DNA of 28,386 bases from Collinsella aerofaciens (GCF_028209885.1 NZ_JAQLEM010000029.1:1-28386); one strand, 5' to 3'. Shown: positions 13,284 through 22,241, numbered from the stretch's first letter. A program made the numbers and translations. Notes: generated from the letters alone by a model not told the origin.

Positions 13284-15436
13284 TACGACCCACCGCCCAG
13301 AGCGCCAACCAGCGTGGCGACATCGACGGTGAGCGGGATGGAGCCGCCGCCGGGCAGAGGAATCTCCGCAAGTGTAAACACCGTACCGCTAATGGTGCGT
13401 TCGACTTGATATTCCAACGCCTCGCAAAGCGCCTTGGGATCGGTCACGCCCAACGGAATACTTCGCAGTTTGTCTTGCGCTTGAGAGAGACCCGCAATGT
13501 CAGACCCCGGACTCTTAATGATATTGGCGGAATCGGTCAGCACCGGTTTTCGCAGGCACAAGTCGCACGGTTCCAAACCCAGCGCCGCCACGGACGCCGA
13601 AACGGTATCGCCGAGCCACGATGCGATGGAGCCCAACGCGCCGCTGCCCCCTCCTAGGCCTTTAATCATCTCGTCCATAAGTTCGTCGGCTGAGCCTTGG
13701 ATATCACCGTATCCCACGAGTAGCCGTCCCCAAACATCCATGACGCCGTCGAGCACGCCGGCAACGCCGCCCGAGCGTTCCTTCAATGTCGAGAAAAATC
13801 GCGAAAGCACGTTGTTTTGCGCCGTCGCCTCATCGGGCGCCAGCACCGCGGCAGAGATAGCACCGCGATCGCCAAGCCTGACTGCCGCGTTAAACGAGGA
13901 GTTAAGTTGATCGGGGCTGGTAATGTCACCCGAAACTGCAAAGGCGACCACGCCGTTGCGGCCAGGTGGGGCGATACGCGGGCGCTCGCCGGAAAGCTCC
14001 TTGATGGCCTGGTCAAACGCATTGCCTGCACGGTCGGCCTCGTCCTCGGTCTGACGCTCGAGCTCGAACTCTTTGTTGCGGCATTCGACGTAGTCTTCCA
14101 GGGCCTCTTTGAATCGATCAAAGTGGTACTCAAAGCCGTTTTCGATAGAAGTCGAAGGAGCCGCAACGGCACCGAGCGACGAAACACCAAAATGGCATCT
14201 ATTGCATTTGTCCTGCCCGTCATAAGCAGCAACCGAGGCCAGCCCGCATGGCGCCCCCTTCTTATAGTTGGGGCAACTCGTTCCGTAATGCAGATACGTC
14301 TTGCCATCGATGGCACTGGTTGGCCACACCGTATCGGTATAGAGTTCCGTCGCTCGCACCTCGTCAGTGTTGCGCGGCAACAGCGGGATATAGGAAGCGA
14401 CTTCATCTCCGTCCTCGGTTACATATGCACGATTGACCTCTGTACTCGCATAGGTGTAAAACGCCTTGCGCGCCGCCGACTCCGCCTTCGTCTCGACGCT
14501 TGAACCATGCGGTTTTTCGTCTGCCAGGCGTTGACGGTAGTAGGTCTTCGCGCGGTCGAACGCCACCTGTGGCTCCCACGAAATGCTCGAGGCATAATGC
14601 GGGTTCTGCTCACCCGAGAGCTTTGCCAAACTCCTCGCACGTTCCCACATGCATGAACAGCTACCGACCGAAGCCGGAACCGATCCACCACAATCCGCCA
14701 GCCAAGCGCGCTCTTTAGCCTTCGCCGTGTCCTCAGAAGCCTTCCGCAGCTCCTCGGCCGCACGCTCTAAATCATCTGATGTGTCTTTAATGGTATCGGT
14801 CGAGATCTCTGACCCTTTGAGCGCAGCGAAGTCCGATTCGGATGTCCTGGGCACGGCAAGCGCCGTACCGGTATAGGCCACACTATCGGTATCCTGCGCC
14901 GACACCGCCTGCGTGGCACGCGCGGCGATCAGATATGGCAGAGCCGTCTCGATTTTCTGTAAGCCTTCCGATGCGCTTTTGGCAAACTTGTTGCGCGTTT
15001 TAATGATCTCAATCCCGGTGTCGACCATATTGCCGGCAACTGGTTCGGCACCTGGGATGAGGATGGCGACCAGGCCCGTCCCGATTGTGGCAAACCCCGC
15101 CAGCCCCAGACTCAAGATGCTCGCATCAACCACCGTGGCAGCCGTGTGATAGGACGACACTACGTTGGCACCCGCCAGCGCGCCGCTATCGGCCGCCACC
15201 TGGGTATCCCCGGCACGCGACATGCTCCATATCGCCGCGGTCGACGAAAACAACAACGTGAGCACCACTAGGATGACCACGGCAGAAGAAAGCGTGGTGT
15301 AGGCACCGTCTTCGATAAACAGATCGACACCGGCGCGGCCCATAAAGCCGCCTCGTTTGCGATGGCAGCTCGGACGGCGCGTCAAAACGCATCTAGACCA
15401 GAAACGCTTAATCCCATGCAACAATCCACGAATCAT
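13283..15436 (-). CDS. Large TadG-like pilus-associated membrane protein with Cys motifs
   Basis: The start chosen is the ATG at 15436 behind GGAGGGAG, giving 717 residues. A short basic cytoplasmic part precedes EDGAYTTLSSAVVILVVLTLLF, a single membrane helix with a pilin-like entry, and then QVAADSGALAGANVV, the segment typical of TadG-type proteins. The remaining about 600 residues should be outside the cell, with coiled-coil-like stretches (DDLERAAEELRKASED and YVECRNKEFELERQTEDEA). A Cys cluster at 388-415 includes CPNYKKGAPC and CNRCH; two more pairs are CSC near 260 and CDLC near the C-terminus. The gene overlaps TadE by 29 bp. No von Willebrand A domain was recognised, so it is TadG-like by position and N-terminus only. 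Confidence 0.75.
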   Translation of the reverse strand: MIRGLLHGIKRFWSRCVLTRRPSCHRKRGGFMGRAGVDLFIEDGAYTTLSSAVVILVVLTLLFSSTAAIWSMSRAGDTQVAADSGALAGANVVSSYHTAATVVDASILSLGLAGFATIGTGLVAILIPGAEPVAGNMVDTGIEIIKTRNKFAKSASEGLQKIETALPYLIAARATQAVSAQDTDSVAYTGTALAVPRTSESDFAALKGSEISTDTIKDTSDDLERAAEELRKASEDTAKAKERAWLADCGGSVPASVGSCSCMWERARSLAKLSGEQNPHYASSISWEPQVAFDRAKTYYRQRLADEKPHGSSVETKAESAARKAFYTYASTEVNRAYVTEDGDEVASYIPLLPRNTDEVRATELYTDTVWPTSAIDGKTYLHYGTSCPNYKKGAPCGLASVAAYDGQDKCNRCHFGVSSLGAVAAPSTSIENGFEYHFDRFKEALEDYVECRNKEFELERQTEDEADRAGNAFDQAIKELSGERPRIAPPGRNGVVAFAVSGDITSPDQLNSSFNAAVRLGDRGAISAAVLAPDEATAQNNVLSRFFSTLKERSGGVAGVLDGVMDVWGRLLVGYGDIQGSADELMDEMIKGLGGGSGALGSIASWLGDTVSASVAALGLEPCDLCLRKPVLTDSANIIKSPGSDIAGLSQAQDKLRSIPLGVTDPKALCEALEYQVERTISGTVFTLAEIPLPGGGSIPLTVDVATLVGALGGGS

Positions 15437-15944
15437 AATCTCCCTCCAGCCATTCGGGACGCGATTGATACGAGACATCGACCTTGAGCTCAACGTAGCC
15501 GCCCTCGGCGGTACCACCCATAGCCTGCGCAAACGCACCGATCACAGGCAACGGCTTGACCTCGCCGGAAACGGACACGGACGAGACGCCACCCGCACCG
15601 GCCCGGCCAAGCTCGATATCCCACGACAACGGCCCGCCGGCATGAAAGATCGAAACGTTGGGCACTGCGGCAAGCCGGCGGCGGGTGAACTCCTTAAGAT
15701 CGTCGTCCTCCGCCGTCGTCGTGGTCATGAGCCGCGCGGTCTCGGCGGCGGCAGACTCCATGACCGCGCGCGTATAAAGCAGGCACACCGGTTGCAGTGC
15801 GAGAAGGATGAGCGTCAGAAACGTCGGCAGCAAAAAAGCAGCCTCGACCGTAGACTGCGCCCGGTCCTCGCGCGCGATATCAATACAACGCGATGTCCTT
15901 AGCGCCCGCGGCGGCGTCGATAACCGACATCGAGGCAACGCCAT
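15408..15944 (-). CDS. tadE: TadE-like pseudopilin, start uncertain
   Basis: The core is a typical TadE protein: basic leader AREDRAQ, processing motif RAQSTVEAAFLLP with Glu at +5, and one membrane helix FLTLILLALQPVCLLYT. A Thr-rich stretch, LMTTTTAEDDDLKEF, and an extracellular beta-rich domain follow. The start is a problem. The nearest in-frame ATG is at 15944, 65 bases inside the preceding gene and without a clear ribosome-binding site. An ATT codon at 15884 overlaps the preceding stop (ATTGA), in the same style as the ATGA overlaps elsewhere in this operon, with AAGGA 11 bases upstream. I give the ATG start but the mature protein is the same either way. Confidence 0.7.
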   Translation of the reverse strand: MALPRCRLSTPPRALRTSRCIDIAREDRAQSTVEAAFLLPTFLTLILLALQPVCLLYTRAVMESAAAETARLMTTTTAEDDDLKEFTRRRLAAVPNVSIFHAGGPLSWDIELGRAGAGGVSSVSVSGEVKPLPVIGAFAQAMGGTAEGGYVELKVDVSYQSRPEWLEGDYDSWIVAWD

Positions 15945-16098
15945 GGGATGCCGCCCGCTCAACCAGCGCTGCCAAGCGTCCATCGGTGCCAGCACGCCAA
16001 AGTCCCGCAATCGCCAGCACGATCGATAGCAGCGCCACCGTGACGATGGCGTATTCCACAGTCGCTTGGGCAACCTCTTCACGCAGAACGCCATGCAT
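15880..16098 (-). CDS. Short TadE/Flp-like pseudopilin
   Basis: The 72-residue product reads MHGVLREEVAQATVEYAIVT at the start: an acidic prepilin leader, cleavage site between Ala and Gln, Glu at +5 and Tyr at +6, then a hydrophobic helix VALLSIVLAIAGLW. Its size is close to Flp pilins, but the QATVE motif is of the TadE type. The last about 35 residues are predicted outside the membrane. The ATG is 8 bases after AGGAGGG. It lies directly between the unknown 187-residue protein and TadE and may be a minor pilin. Confidence 0.8.
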   Translation of the reverse strand: MHGVLREEVAQATVEYAIVTVALLSIVLAIAGLWRAGTDGRLAALVERAASHGVASMSVIDAAAGAKDIALY

Positions 16099-16099
16099 T

Positions 16100-16663
16100 T
16101 CACGATCCCTCCTTTGAGCTTATTGTTTGCGGGACCAGGCGCACCGCGCGCAGACGACACGAAGCATCGCCAGCATCCGCGGCAACCGTCACCATATCGA
16201 CCCAGCCGCGCCCATCGCGCACGATGGCGCCCCATACGTTGCCCTTAATATCGAGATAGCCGCTCAGGGCGAGCTGGGCCGTTGGCACCTCGCGGTAGGC
16301 GCGTAACATATCCGCCGCTGCCTCGGTCATCGGTCGGTCCTCGGACCATGCAAGCCGGACCGCAATCGCGTTGTCCTCAGGCGAATCCGTCGCAGTGCCA
16401 GACCGCTTGTCGAGCGTCCGCAGAAAGGTTTGCGCCGTGACAGCGACATCCGAATCGTCCGCATCTCGCATCTCATCTTTTTGAGACGCCACCGCCGAAT
16501 CTGAGCCCGAATCGAAGGCGGCCCCAGGACGCTGCTGCCGCGCGGCGTTAAGCCCCCAAAGCACCGCCGCTATCGCCACGGTCAGGCAAGCAAACACCAG
16601 CAGCACCCCGATGGGGCGCTCGCCCTCTACAGGCTGTTTATGCCCTCGCTGATAGCGTTCCAT
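16100..16663 (-). CDS. Unknown membrane-anchored protein of the tad operon
   Basis: I do not recognise this 187-residue protein. It has a short basic N-terminus, one membrane helix at about 18-38 (IGVLLVFACLTVAIAAVLWGL), an Asp/Ser-rich linker at about 47-72, and a C-terminal domain of about 100 residues with QLALSGYLDIKGNVWGAIV and WVDMVTVAADAG that looks beta-rich and extracellular. The frame overlaps the flp gene by 37 bp if it starts at the ATG at 16663, which has only a weak AAGG upstream; a later GTG start is possible. Its place between pilin and pseudopilin genes suggests a pilus assembly or surface role. Confidence 0.7.
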   Translation of the reverse strand: MERYQRGHKQPVEGERPIGVLLVFACLTVAIAAVLWGLNAARQQRPGAAFDSGSDSAVASQKDEMRDADDSDVAVTAQTFLRTLDKRSGTATDSPEDNAIAVRLAWSEDRPMTEAAADMLRAYREVPTAQLALSGYLDIKGNVWGAIVRDGRGWVDMVTVAADAGDASCRLRAVRLVPQTISSKEGS

Positions 16664-16860
16664 AGATCTTGGACCTTGCCTTTAAATGCAACGATGGCAA
16701 TAATCGCGATCACCACAAGCACACCCACCAAAATGGCGTACTCGGTGGTACCCTGCGCGCTCTCCTCCTGCAACAGCTCCTTGGCATGCTGGCGAGCGCG
16801 AATCGCCCGGCAAAACGCCCAGCCCTGGACCTTGCCAGCAGCGTCAGTCATCGTGTTCAT
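16627..16860 (-). CDS. flp: Flp-family type IVb pilin
   Basis: The 77-residue product is the probable major pilin of the Tad system. A leader of about 35 residues ends in ELLQEESA, and processing would give a mature start QGTTEYAILVGVLVV with Glu +5 and Tyr +6, the Flp hallmark. The hydrophobic helix IAIIAIVAFKGKVQDLWNAI follows and the mature protein is only about 40 residues, normal for Flp pilins. The ATG has GGGAGG five bases upstream, the best ribosome-binding site in this operon, as expected for an abundant product. It starts 10 bases after tadC. Confidence 0.9.
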   Translation of the reverse strand: MNTMTDAAGKVQGWAFCRAIRARQHAKELLQEESAQGTTEYAILVGVLVVIAIIAIVAFKGKVQDLWNAISEGINSL

Positions 16861-16870
16861 GTATTCCTCC

Positions 16871-17512
16871 CTACATCATCCCGCCTGCTCCCAGCAGCGG
16901 GCCCAATATGGACAGAAGCAACGCCGGCAAGATGAGCGTGCCGGTGGGAATCAGCAGCTTGACGGGCGCACGCTCAATCTCGCGCTCGACCGCGGCGCGA
17001 TGAGCCGCACGGATCTCGCGACTTTGAGCGGCCAGCGTCTCGGCAAGTGGGGCACCCAGGGCGAGTGCCTGCCCCACCGTAATGGCAAAGGTCTCGAGCG
17101 CTCGCACGTCCAGGTCGCGCGCGGCGGCCAACAACTCGTCCTCACGCGTGCCCACGCCCACCTGCCACGCCATGCAGGCCCGCTCAAGGCGAAGAGCCAG
17201 CACTGACCGGCGGTTGGCGCAGAAAATCTCAAGCGCTGCACCAAACGAAAGACCGGCCGAAAGACCCAAGCGCACAACATCGATCATCTCGGACACTTCG
17301 CCGAGCGAAACTCGCGCCGGGCCGCCCGCTCCAACCGCGCCCTTCACTCGCGCGGTCAGGGCATCGACCACCGAGCGACCCGCGGCAGCGACCAGCACCG
17401 CCTCGCGCTTGCAGGCCCCTGCGATCTTGCGCGCATCCGCCCGATCTAAACCCGTCGCGACAAATACACTCAGGGCGCACAGGCAAGCCGCAACTGCAAC
17501 TGGGGCGCTCAT
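16871..17512 (-). CDS. tadC: Tad pilus platform protein TadC
   Basis: This is an inner-membrane protein of the type II secretion F family that forms the pilus assembly platform with TadB. The start is the ATG at 17512, which overlaps the tadB stop as ATGA, giving 213 residues. An N-terminal helix (VAVAACLCALSVFVATGL) precedes the cytoplasmic part with LGEVSEMIDVVRLGLSAGLSFGAALE and a C-terminal helix LLIPTGTLILPALLLSILGPLL. At 213 residues it is shorter than many TadC proteins (about 280-300). Frame extension upstream of the chosen ATG lies inside tadB. Confidence 0.85.
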   Translation of the reverse strand: MSAPVAVAACLCALSVFVATGLDRADARKIAGACKREAVLVAAAGRSVVDALTARVKGAVGAGGPARVSLGEVSEMIDVVRLGLSAGLSFGAALEIFCANRRSVLALRLERACMAWQVGVGTREDELLAAARDLDVRALETFAITVGQALALGAPLAETLAAQSREIRAAHRAAVEREIERAPVKLLIPTGTLILPALLLSILGPLLGAGGMM

Positions 17513-18435
17513 AGCTCCACCCGCATAATGCGCCGGATAACCACCAGGGCAACGACGTTGAGGGCTAGACCCAGCACCACAGCGCCCGCACCGGCAGGCG
17601 TCGCAAGACCGCGACGATAATCTGCCGAAAGCAGCGCCAACACCGCGCACATGCCCGCCGGCATCGCCGCGACCATGTGTGCCGACATACGCGCCTGTGA
17701 CGTCTTAACATCCAGGCGGCGCTTGAGCTCAATGCGCTCCCCTACCATGCTCGACGCCTCGGACAGCAAGTCGGCAAGCGGAGCGCCGGTGCGCTGTGAC
17801 ACCTTAAGCGCCAAGGTCACAAGCGAAAGACCGGGGGCGTCGATGCGCACGAGCAAGTCATCGAGCGCGTCGGTCGCCGAGATGCCGCAATCGATCGCCG
17901 CCGCTACCCGCAAAAACTCGGTATGTACCGGCTCTTGCGCATGAGCGCCCACAAAGCGCATGCCCTGGGCCAGCGAATGTCCCGAGGCAAGCGACATGGA
18001 AAGTGCGGTAAACGCCTCGGGCATGGCCTCTTCTGCATCGTGTTGCTCGCGCCGGCTCTCAAAGCCATCCCGAGCGGCGCCAACGGCAATCGGAGCAACA
18101 AGTCCCAAGGCAAATCCGAGGGGCGATAACGACACCATCGTTAGTAAAACGCAGCAGATACCGCTCGATAGCAGCAGAAACGCCAAACGCCCCGAAGCAT
18201 CCTCGATCACGAGGTCAAGGCGACGCGCCGGAGCCAGCGATGCCCACGAACGGGCAATCTTTTTCAGCAAATCGTTTTCCACCAGCTCACGCGGCAGCTT
18301 CTCTGCCACCGTCTCGAGCGCCTGACGCGCCAGCTCCGCCGGCGGCACCTGCGGCACACGAGGTTCCGCCCCGCACGCCGTCGCAACAGAAAACCCTGCC
18401 AAACCCCCTACGACGAGGGGCACAGCGACCTCCAT
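17509..18435 (-). CDS. tadB: Tad pilus platform protein TadB
   Basis: This integral membrane protein, with TadC, forms the platform that couples the TadA motor to pilus extrusion. The 308 residues contain an N-terminal helix ([15 protein letters not shown]), a pair of helices around 95-125 (LLLSSGICCVLLTMV, LGFALGLVAPIAVGA), and a type II secretion F domain with MPEAFTALSMSLASGHSLAQGM. A C-terminal helix pair follows. The ATG lies inside the end of tadA (28-bp overlap) with a GAGGAGG ribosome-binding site seven bases before it. Confidence 0.9.
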   Translation of the reverse strand: MEVAVPLVVGGLAGFSVATACGAEPRVPQVPPAELARQALETVAEKLPRELVENDLLKKIARSWASLAPARRLDLVIEDASGRLAFLLLSSGICCVLLTMVSLSPLGFALGLVAPIAVGAARDGFESRREQHDAEEAMPEAFTALSMSLASGHSLAQGMRFVGAHAQEPVHTEFLRVAAAIDCGISATDALDDLLVRIDAPGLSLVTLALKVSQRTGAPLADLLSEASSMVGERIELKRRLDVKTSQARMSAHMVAAMPAGMCAVLALLSADYRRGLATPAGAGAVVLGLALNVVALVVIRRIMRVEL

Positions 18436-19736
18436 TCGTCCACCTCCTCTTGTGTGAGCGTCCCCGACCGCAGGCCTTCTGCGATAAACGGCGGCTCGCG
18501 GTCAAGCGTCCAGGTGCGCTCGGCGGCATCGAAAGTCACATAGCGCTCGAGCTCTACGCCGCCCGACGCGGCGCGACGCACCCCCGAATACGAGGAGACG
18601 AAACGCCTGCCATCGGCGTGGCGCTCAGACATCACGATGCCGTCGAGCGCCATGGCAATCTGCTCCTCGATGAGCTCGCTCGGCAGATCGATGCCATAAC
18701 GCGCAAGCAACGTCAGACGCACCACGGTCTCCTGTTCTGAACCCGCATGAAGTGTGGTGAGCGACCCGTCGTGGCCCGTATTCATGGCCTGCAACATGTC
18801 GCAGCACTCGGCACCGCGCACCTCGCCCACCACGATGCGGTCGGGGCGCATGCGCAGGGCATTGGTCACCAGGTCGCGGATCGTCACCGCGCCCTCGCCC
18901 TCAATTGAAGCCTCGCGCGCCTCTAGACGCACCACGTGCGGATGATGCGCAAACTTGAGCTCGGCAGAGTCCTCGATCGTCACGATGCGCTCGCCGGTGG
19001 AAATCTCACATGACAACGCGTTGAGCAGGGTGGTCTTACCAGATCCCGTGCCTCCCGCAACCGCCAGGTCCTGTCGCAGCGACACCGCGCACGACAACAG
19101 CTGCGCATACCAAAGCGGCAGCGACCCCAGCCCCACAAGCTCGTCCAGCGAGCAGATGCGGTCCGAGAACTTTCGGATGGTGAGAATCGGTCCGTCAATC
19201 GCCACAGGCGGAATCACCGCGTTGACGCGATAGCCCGTTTTGAGGCGGGCGTTGACGATGGGGCTGCGCTCGTCGATACGGCGGCCAAGTGGCGAGATGA
19301 TGCGGTCGATAAGCACACGGATCTGCTCATCATCCTCAAACGCATGCTCGATGGGGTGCAAGACGCCGCCGCGTTCAAAGAAAGCCGAGCGGCAGCCGTT
19401 AATCATGATCTCGGTAACGGTGTCGTCCTCGATGAGCGGCTGCAACGGCCCCAAGCCCACCACGTCATCCAAAATCTCGTCGATGATGGTCTCGCGCTCG
19501 GACGTCGCGAGATCAGTCGGCTCCTCAACATTGAGCGCCGCCTCCACCGCGGGACGCAATTCCGAGCGGGCAAGTGCCGGGTCGATATAGGCGCTGATAC
19601 GCGCCACTTCGTCGTAACCCATGCGGTCCATCACGGCGCGCTTGGTGCGTCGTTTCACCGCGCGGCGACGCCCCGCATCTACAGGCGCTGCCCCCGCTGC
19701 AGCGCCGGCAGCCTTAATCCTCGTTTGCAGGCTCAT
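18408..19736 (-). CDS. tadA: Tad secretion ATPase TadA/CpaF
   Basis: This hexameric secretion ATPase powers Tad pilus assembly at the cytoplasmic face. The 442-residue protein has an N-terminal helical domain, the family region [19 protein letters not shown], Walker [10 protein letters not shown] at 228-236, the Asp box [12 protein letters not shown], Walker B region [16 protein letters not shown] and the His box SLTTLHAGS. All catalytic motifs are intact and the length is normal. Its ATG overlaps the tadZ stop (ATGA). Confidence 0.95.
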   Translation of the reverse strand: MSLQTRIKAAGAAAGAAPVDAGRRRAVKRRTKRAVMDRMGYDEVARISAYIDPALARSELRPAVEAALNVEEPTDLATSERETIIDEILDDVVGLGPLQPLIEDDTVTEIMINGCRSAFFERGGVLHPIEHAFEDDEQIRVLIDRIISPLGRRIDERSPIVNARLKTGYRVNAVIPPVAIDGPILTIRKFSDRICSLDELVGLGSLPLWYAQLLSCAVSLRQDLAVAGGTGSGKTTLLNALSCEISTGERIVTIEDSAELKFAHHPHVVRLEAREASIEGEGAVTIRDLVTNALRMRPDRIVVGEVRGAECCDMLQAMNTGHDGSLTTLHAGSEQETVVRLTLLARYGIDLPSELIEEQIAMALDGIVMSERHADGRRFVSSYSGVRRAASGGVELERYVTFDAAERTWTLDREPPFIAEGLRSGTLTQEEVDEWRSLCPSS

Positions 19737-21385
19737 CGCTGATCACCCTCGCGCGACCAGGGAAGGCGGATACGCGGGCGTTCGGTGCGCGTTGCACGGT
19801 CGGCGACCATATCGCTCCAAGGGCCGACGGCGCACCCCAGTTCCACGAGCATCTCGCGCGTGGCCTCGCGCACGCTGGTCGCAAAAGCGCTGGTCTGCCC
19901 CACTGCCTCATCAGCGCGCCCAAACGCCATGAGCGCGGCGAGATCCTGCCCGCCATCGGCGATACGAATCTTGGAGCTCAACGCACAGGCAATCTCAAAG
20001 CGCATGGCGACGTCCTCGTCTGCCCCGCGCGCACCGAACCGGTTGAACACGGCGCTCATGCGCGTGCGCGGCACACCTACTCGACTTGCCAGTTCAATGA
20101 CGCGCGACGCCGATGTCGCGGACGACACCGCAGCATCGCCAACGATCAGGCAACGGTCGCTCGCCGCCACCGCAGCCGCCACGGCGTCGCCCCAAAAGAC
20201 CGAGGTATCGATAAAGACCACGTCGGATTCGCGACGCAGAACATCAAGCAGTAGCTCCACCGGACATGCCATGAGCTCGGCTTGCTCGGGCGCCGCGACG
20301 GGACCCCAGAGCGTAACGCCCGGCGCCACGCGCATCGATGCGGCCACGATATCCGGCTCGGCAAGCGCGCCCGCCACCGACGGCTCGATAAGTGCCGCCA
20401 TATCGCGCGGAGCATCGACGCCTAACAAGTCGTAAAGGTTTCCAAACATCAGGTCCAGGTCGAGCACGGCGGCACGCAAGCCCAACAGCGACGATGTGTG
20501 TGCCATGGTGGCAATGATCGTCGACTTGCCGCAACCGCCCGAACCCGAAATGGCGCAGATGACCGGAGCTCGATGCTGCGGAGCGGCAGCGTCTGCCGGC
20601 GGCATCGGAGGCGGCGGGGCGGGCGTCGGTGACAGCGTCCCCGTCTCCCCCGCCGCAACCACACGCTGCGTCCAAGCCGGCATGGCAGCTTGTTCGGTCT
20701 GCGAGGCAGGCTCGTTCTGTGCAATCTGCTCATGCTGCATCAGCGACAACTCGCCGCACCCGGCAAAGCCCTCAACTTCGTCGAGTTCATCCGCCAGATT
20801 CACGCCGTGCACGTATCCCATATCTACAGCCGGGGAGTCGCCAGCATGCTGCGCCGGCTCTCCAGCGTCATCGTATACAAGGGGGTTCCGGGGGCGCCGA
20901 CCATGCTCGGCTTCCGCTTTTCCATAATCATCAACACGCGGGCCTCTTGTAGCGCGAGGCGCCCCGGGTTCCCTATCAACAAAAGCATCGGGCTCAATCG
21001 TCATGCACCGATCGGAATCAACCGCTCCCTCGCCCGCGCGCCCGTTGCCGCATATACTGTGCGCAGCGATGACCTCGGTCGCCCCTGCGCGAAACAGCCC
21101 CTCGATATCCGATGGATCGAGTGCTTCTATCAACACGACCACGCGACTCACGCGGCCTTCGGCCGTCAGGCGCGCAACAGTCTTGCGCACATCTTCGGTA
21201 TCAAACAGAGACGCCGCGATGATGGCAGCCCCGCGGCGCGACGGAAACGCCCGCGCCATGGAAACCAGCCCGTCCAGGTCACCCACGCGAAGCACCTGTG
21301 CACCCGTATCACGGCCCTCGACTTCCCGCTGCAACAGCCCGTAATCGCCGCACGCGCAGCACGCAAGCCAGATCGCCTTCATCAC
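19733..21385 (-). CDS. tadZ: Tad pilus localisation ATPase TadZ/CpaE
   Basis: TadZ/CpaE proteins are MinD-like ATPases that place the Tad machine in the cell. The 550 residues split into three parts. Residues 1-110 are a receiver-like domain with hydrophobic strands (GAAIIAASL, VVVLIEALD) but no clear phospho-accepting Asp motif. Residues 110-275 form a long, charged, Ala- and Pro-rich linker ending in PAPPPPMPP. The C-terminal ATPase has a MinD-type Walker A GSGGCGKST at 281-289, LDLDLMFGN and VFIDTSVFWGD. The length is above the common 400-ish. It starts at GTG 21385 or ATG 21382, both overlapping the cpaB stop. Confidence 0.88.
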   Translation of the reverse strand: MMKAIWLACCACGDYGLLQREVEGRDTGAQVLRVGDLDGLVSMARAFPSRRGAAIIAASLFDTEDVRKTVARLTAEGRVSRVVVLIEALDPSDIEGLFRAGATEVIAAHSICGNGRAGEGAVDSDRCMTIEPDAFVDREPGAPRATRGPRVDDYGKAEAEHGRRPRNPLVYDDAGEPAQHAGDSPAVDMGYVHGVNLADELDEVEGFAGCGELSLMQHEQIAQNEPASQTEQAAMPAWTQRVVAAGETGTLSPTPAPPPPMPPADAAAPQHRAPVICAISGSGGCGKSTIIATMAHTSSLLGLRAAVLDLDLMFGNLYDLLGVDAPRDMAALIEPSVAGALAEPDIVAASMRVAPGVTLWGPVAAPEQAELMACPVELLLDVLRRESDVVFIDTSVFWGDAVAAAVAASDRCLIVGDAAVSSATSASRVIELASRVGVPRTRMSAVFNRFGARGADEDVAMRFEIACALSSKIRIADGGQDLAALMAFGRADEAVGQTSAFATSVREATREMLVELGCAVGPWSDMVADRATRTERPRIRLPWSREGDQR

Positions 21386-22041
21386 TCGTCGCCTCCGCTC
21401 TTTTTGCCGCGCGCCGTGGAGGGAATCGTCATGCTGACCGTTCCCTTGCCCGATGCCCCCAGCAGTTCCTTGACGTCTTCGGGGTCAGCCGCCAGCGTCA
21501 CCCATTCGATCTTGCCCTCGCGCGTGGCACCGGAATCTTCACTGGTATCGATCACGTACGCGCCGCACAACCGATCGGTTACGCCGTCTTTTTGCACATA
21601 CACATCCACGTAGCTGCCCACGCCCGTAGCACCGCCGACCGAGTGCTCGGCATCGACCGCCACCGAAACGGCGACCTTGCCCTTAGGCACCTCGAGCTTG
21701 TGACTCTCGGCCTTGGTGTAGACATTGCAGATCACGGCGTTTTTGGGAATACGCGAAGTCGTCACGTCGCCGCGCACCTGGCGCAGCTCGGTCGCCGCGT
21801 CACGCGGCAACAGGCTCGTCAGCCATTCCTGGGTTATGACATTGGTCTCATCGAGGGTCTCGCCCACATCGATATCGCGCGCCGCGACGCATACCTCGAC
21901 GCGATCGCCACCGTACTTGGCCAAGGTCTCAGCCTGGACCTGTTCGGCTTGCGAGCGGATCGACGAGCCGTAAACCATGCAGAGCAGAGCAGCGAGCACG
22001 CCCGCGACCAGACTGATAGCGATGCGCTTGCTCTTGTTCAC
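21382..22041 (-). CDS. cpaB: SAF-domain pilus protein CpaB/RcpC
   Basis: CpaB/RcpC proteins are membrane-anchored SAF-domain proteins of Tad loci. The start chosen is a GTG at 22041 preceded by GAGGAG at five bases, giving 219 residues; an ATG five codons upstream is possible but lies on that ribosome-binding site. A single N-terminal helix (IAISLVAGVLAALLCMVYG) is followed by the SAF domain, VEVCVAARDIDVGETLDETNV, and the RcpC-like C-terminal part with KVAVSVAVDAEHSVGG and VDVYVQKDGVT. As the locus has no secretin, its partner outside the membrane is unclear. This is the first gene of the tad operon. Confidence 0.88.
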   Translation of the reverse strand: MNKSKRIAISLVAGVLAALLCMVYGSSIRSQAEQVQAETLAKYGGDRVEVCVAARDIDVGETLDETNVITQEWLTSLLPRDAATELRQVRGDVTTSRIPKNAVICNVYTKAESHKLEVPKGKVAVSVAVDAEHSVGGATGVGSYVDVYVQKDGVTDRLCGAYVIDTSEDSGATREGKIEWVTLAADPEDVKELLGASGKGTVSMTIPSTARGKKSGGDE

Positions 22042-22115
22042 GGCCGCTCCTCTCATGGCAGTGCCGGGCGAATGCCCGTACCACCATTGTCTGGGCGGTC
22101 AGAGCGCAAAGCGGC

Positions 22116-22203
22116 GCAATCGCGATCTTGGTTTTCGATGTCAAACCAATCGCTGACCAAAAGCTGACCAGCCCGTCAAGCTCGTGGCAAGGTTTTGGTC
22201 AGC
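22116..22203 (-). promoter_or_regulatory. Candidate tad operon promoter with inverted-repeat operator
   Basis: A perfect -35 hexamer TTGACA lies at 22144-22139 on the minus strand; the expected -10 (22121-22116) is weak (GATTGC), which suggests dependence on an activator. Immediately upstream is a perfect 11-bp inverted repeat, GCTGACCAAAA (22152-22162) and TTTTGGTCAGC (22193-22203), and the GCTGACCA element also occurs in direct repeat at 22163-22170. Such clustered sites next to a -35 fit a transcription regulator. This is inference from pattern. Confidence 0.55.
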
Positions 22204-22241
22204 ACGTCAGCAAACTGCATGTTTCGAGGCTTTTCCGCAGC

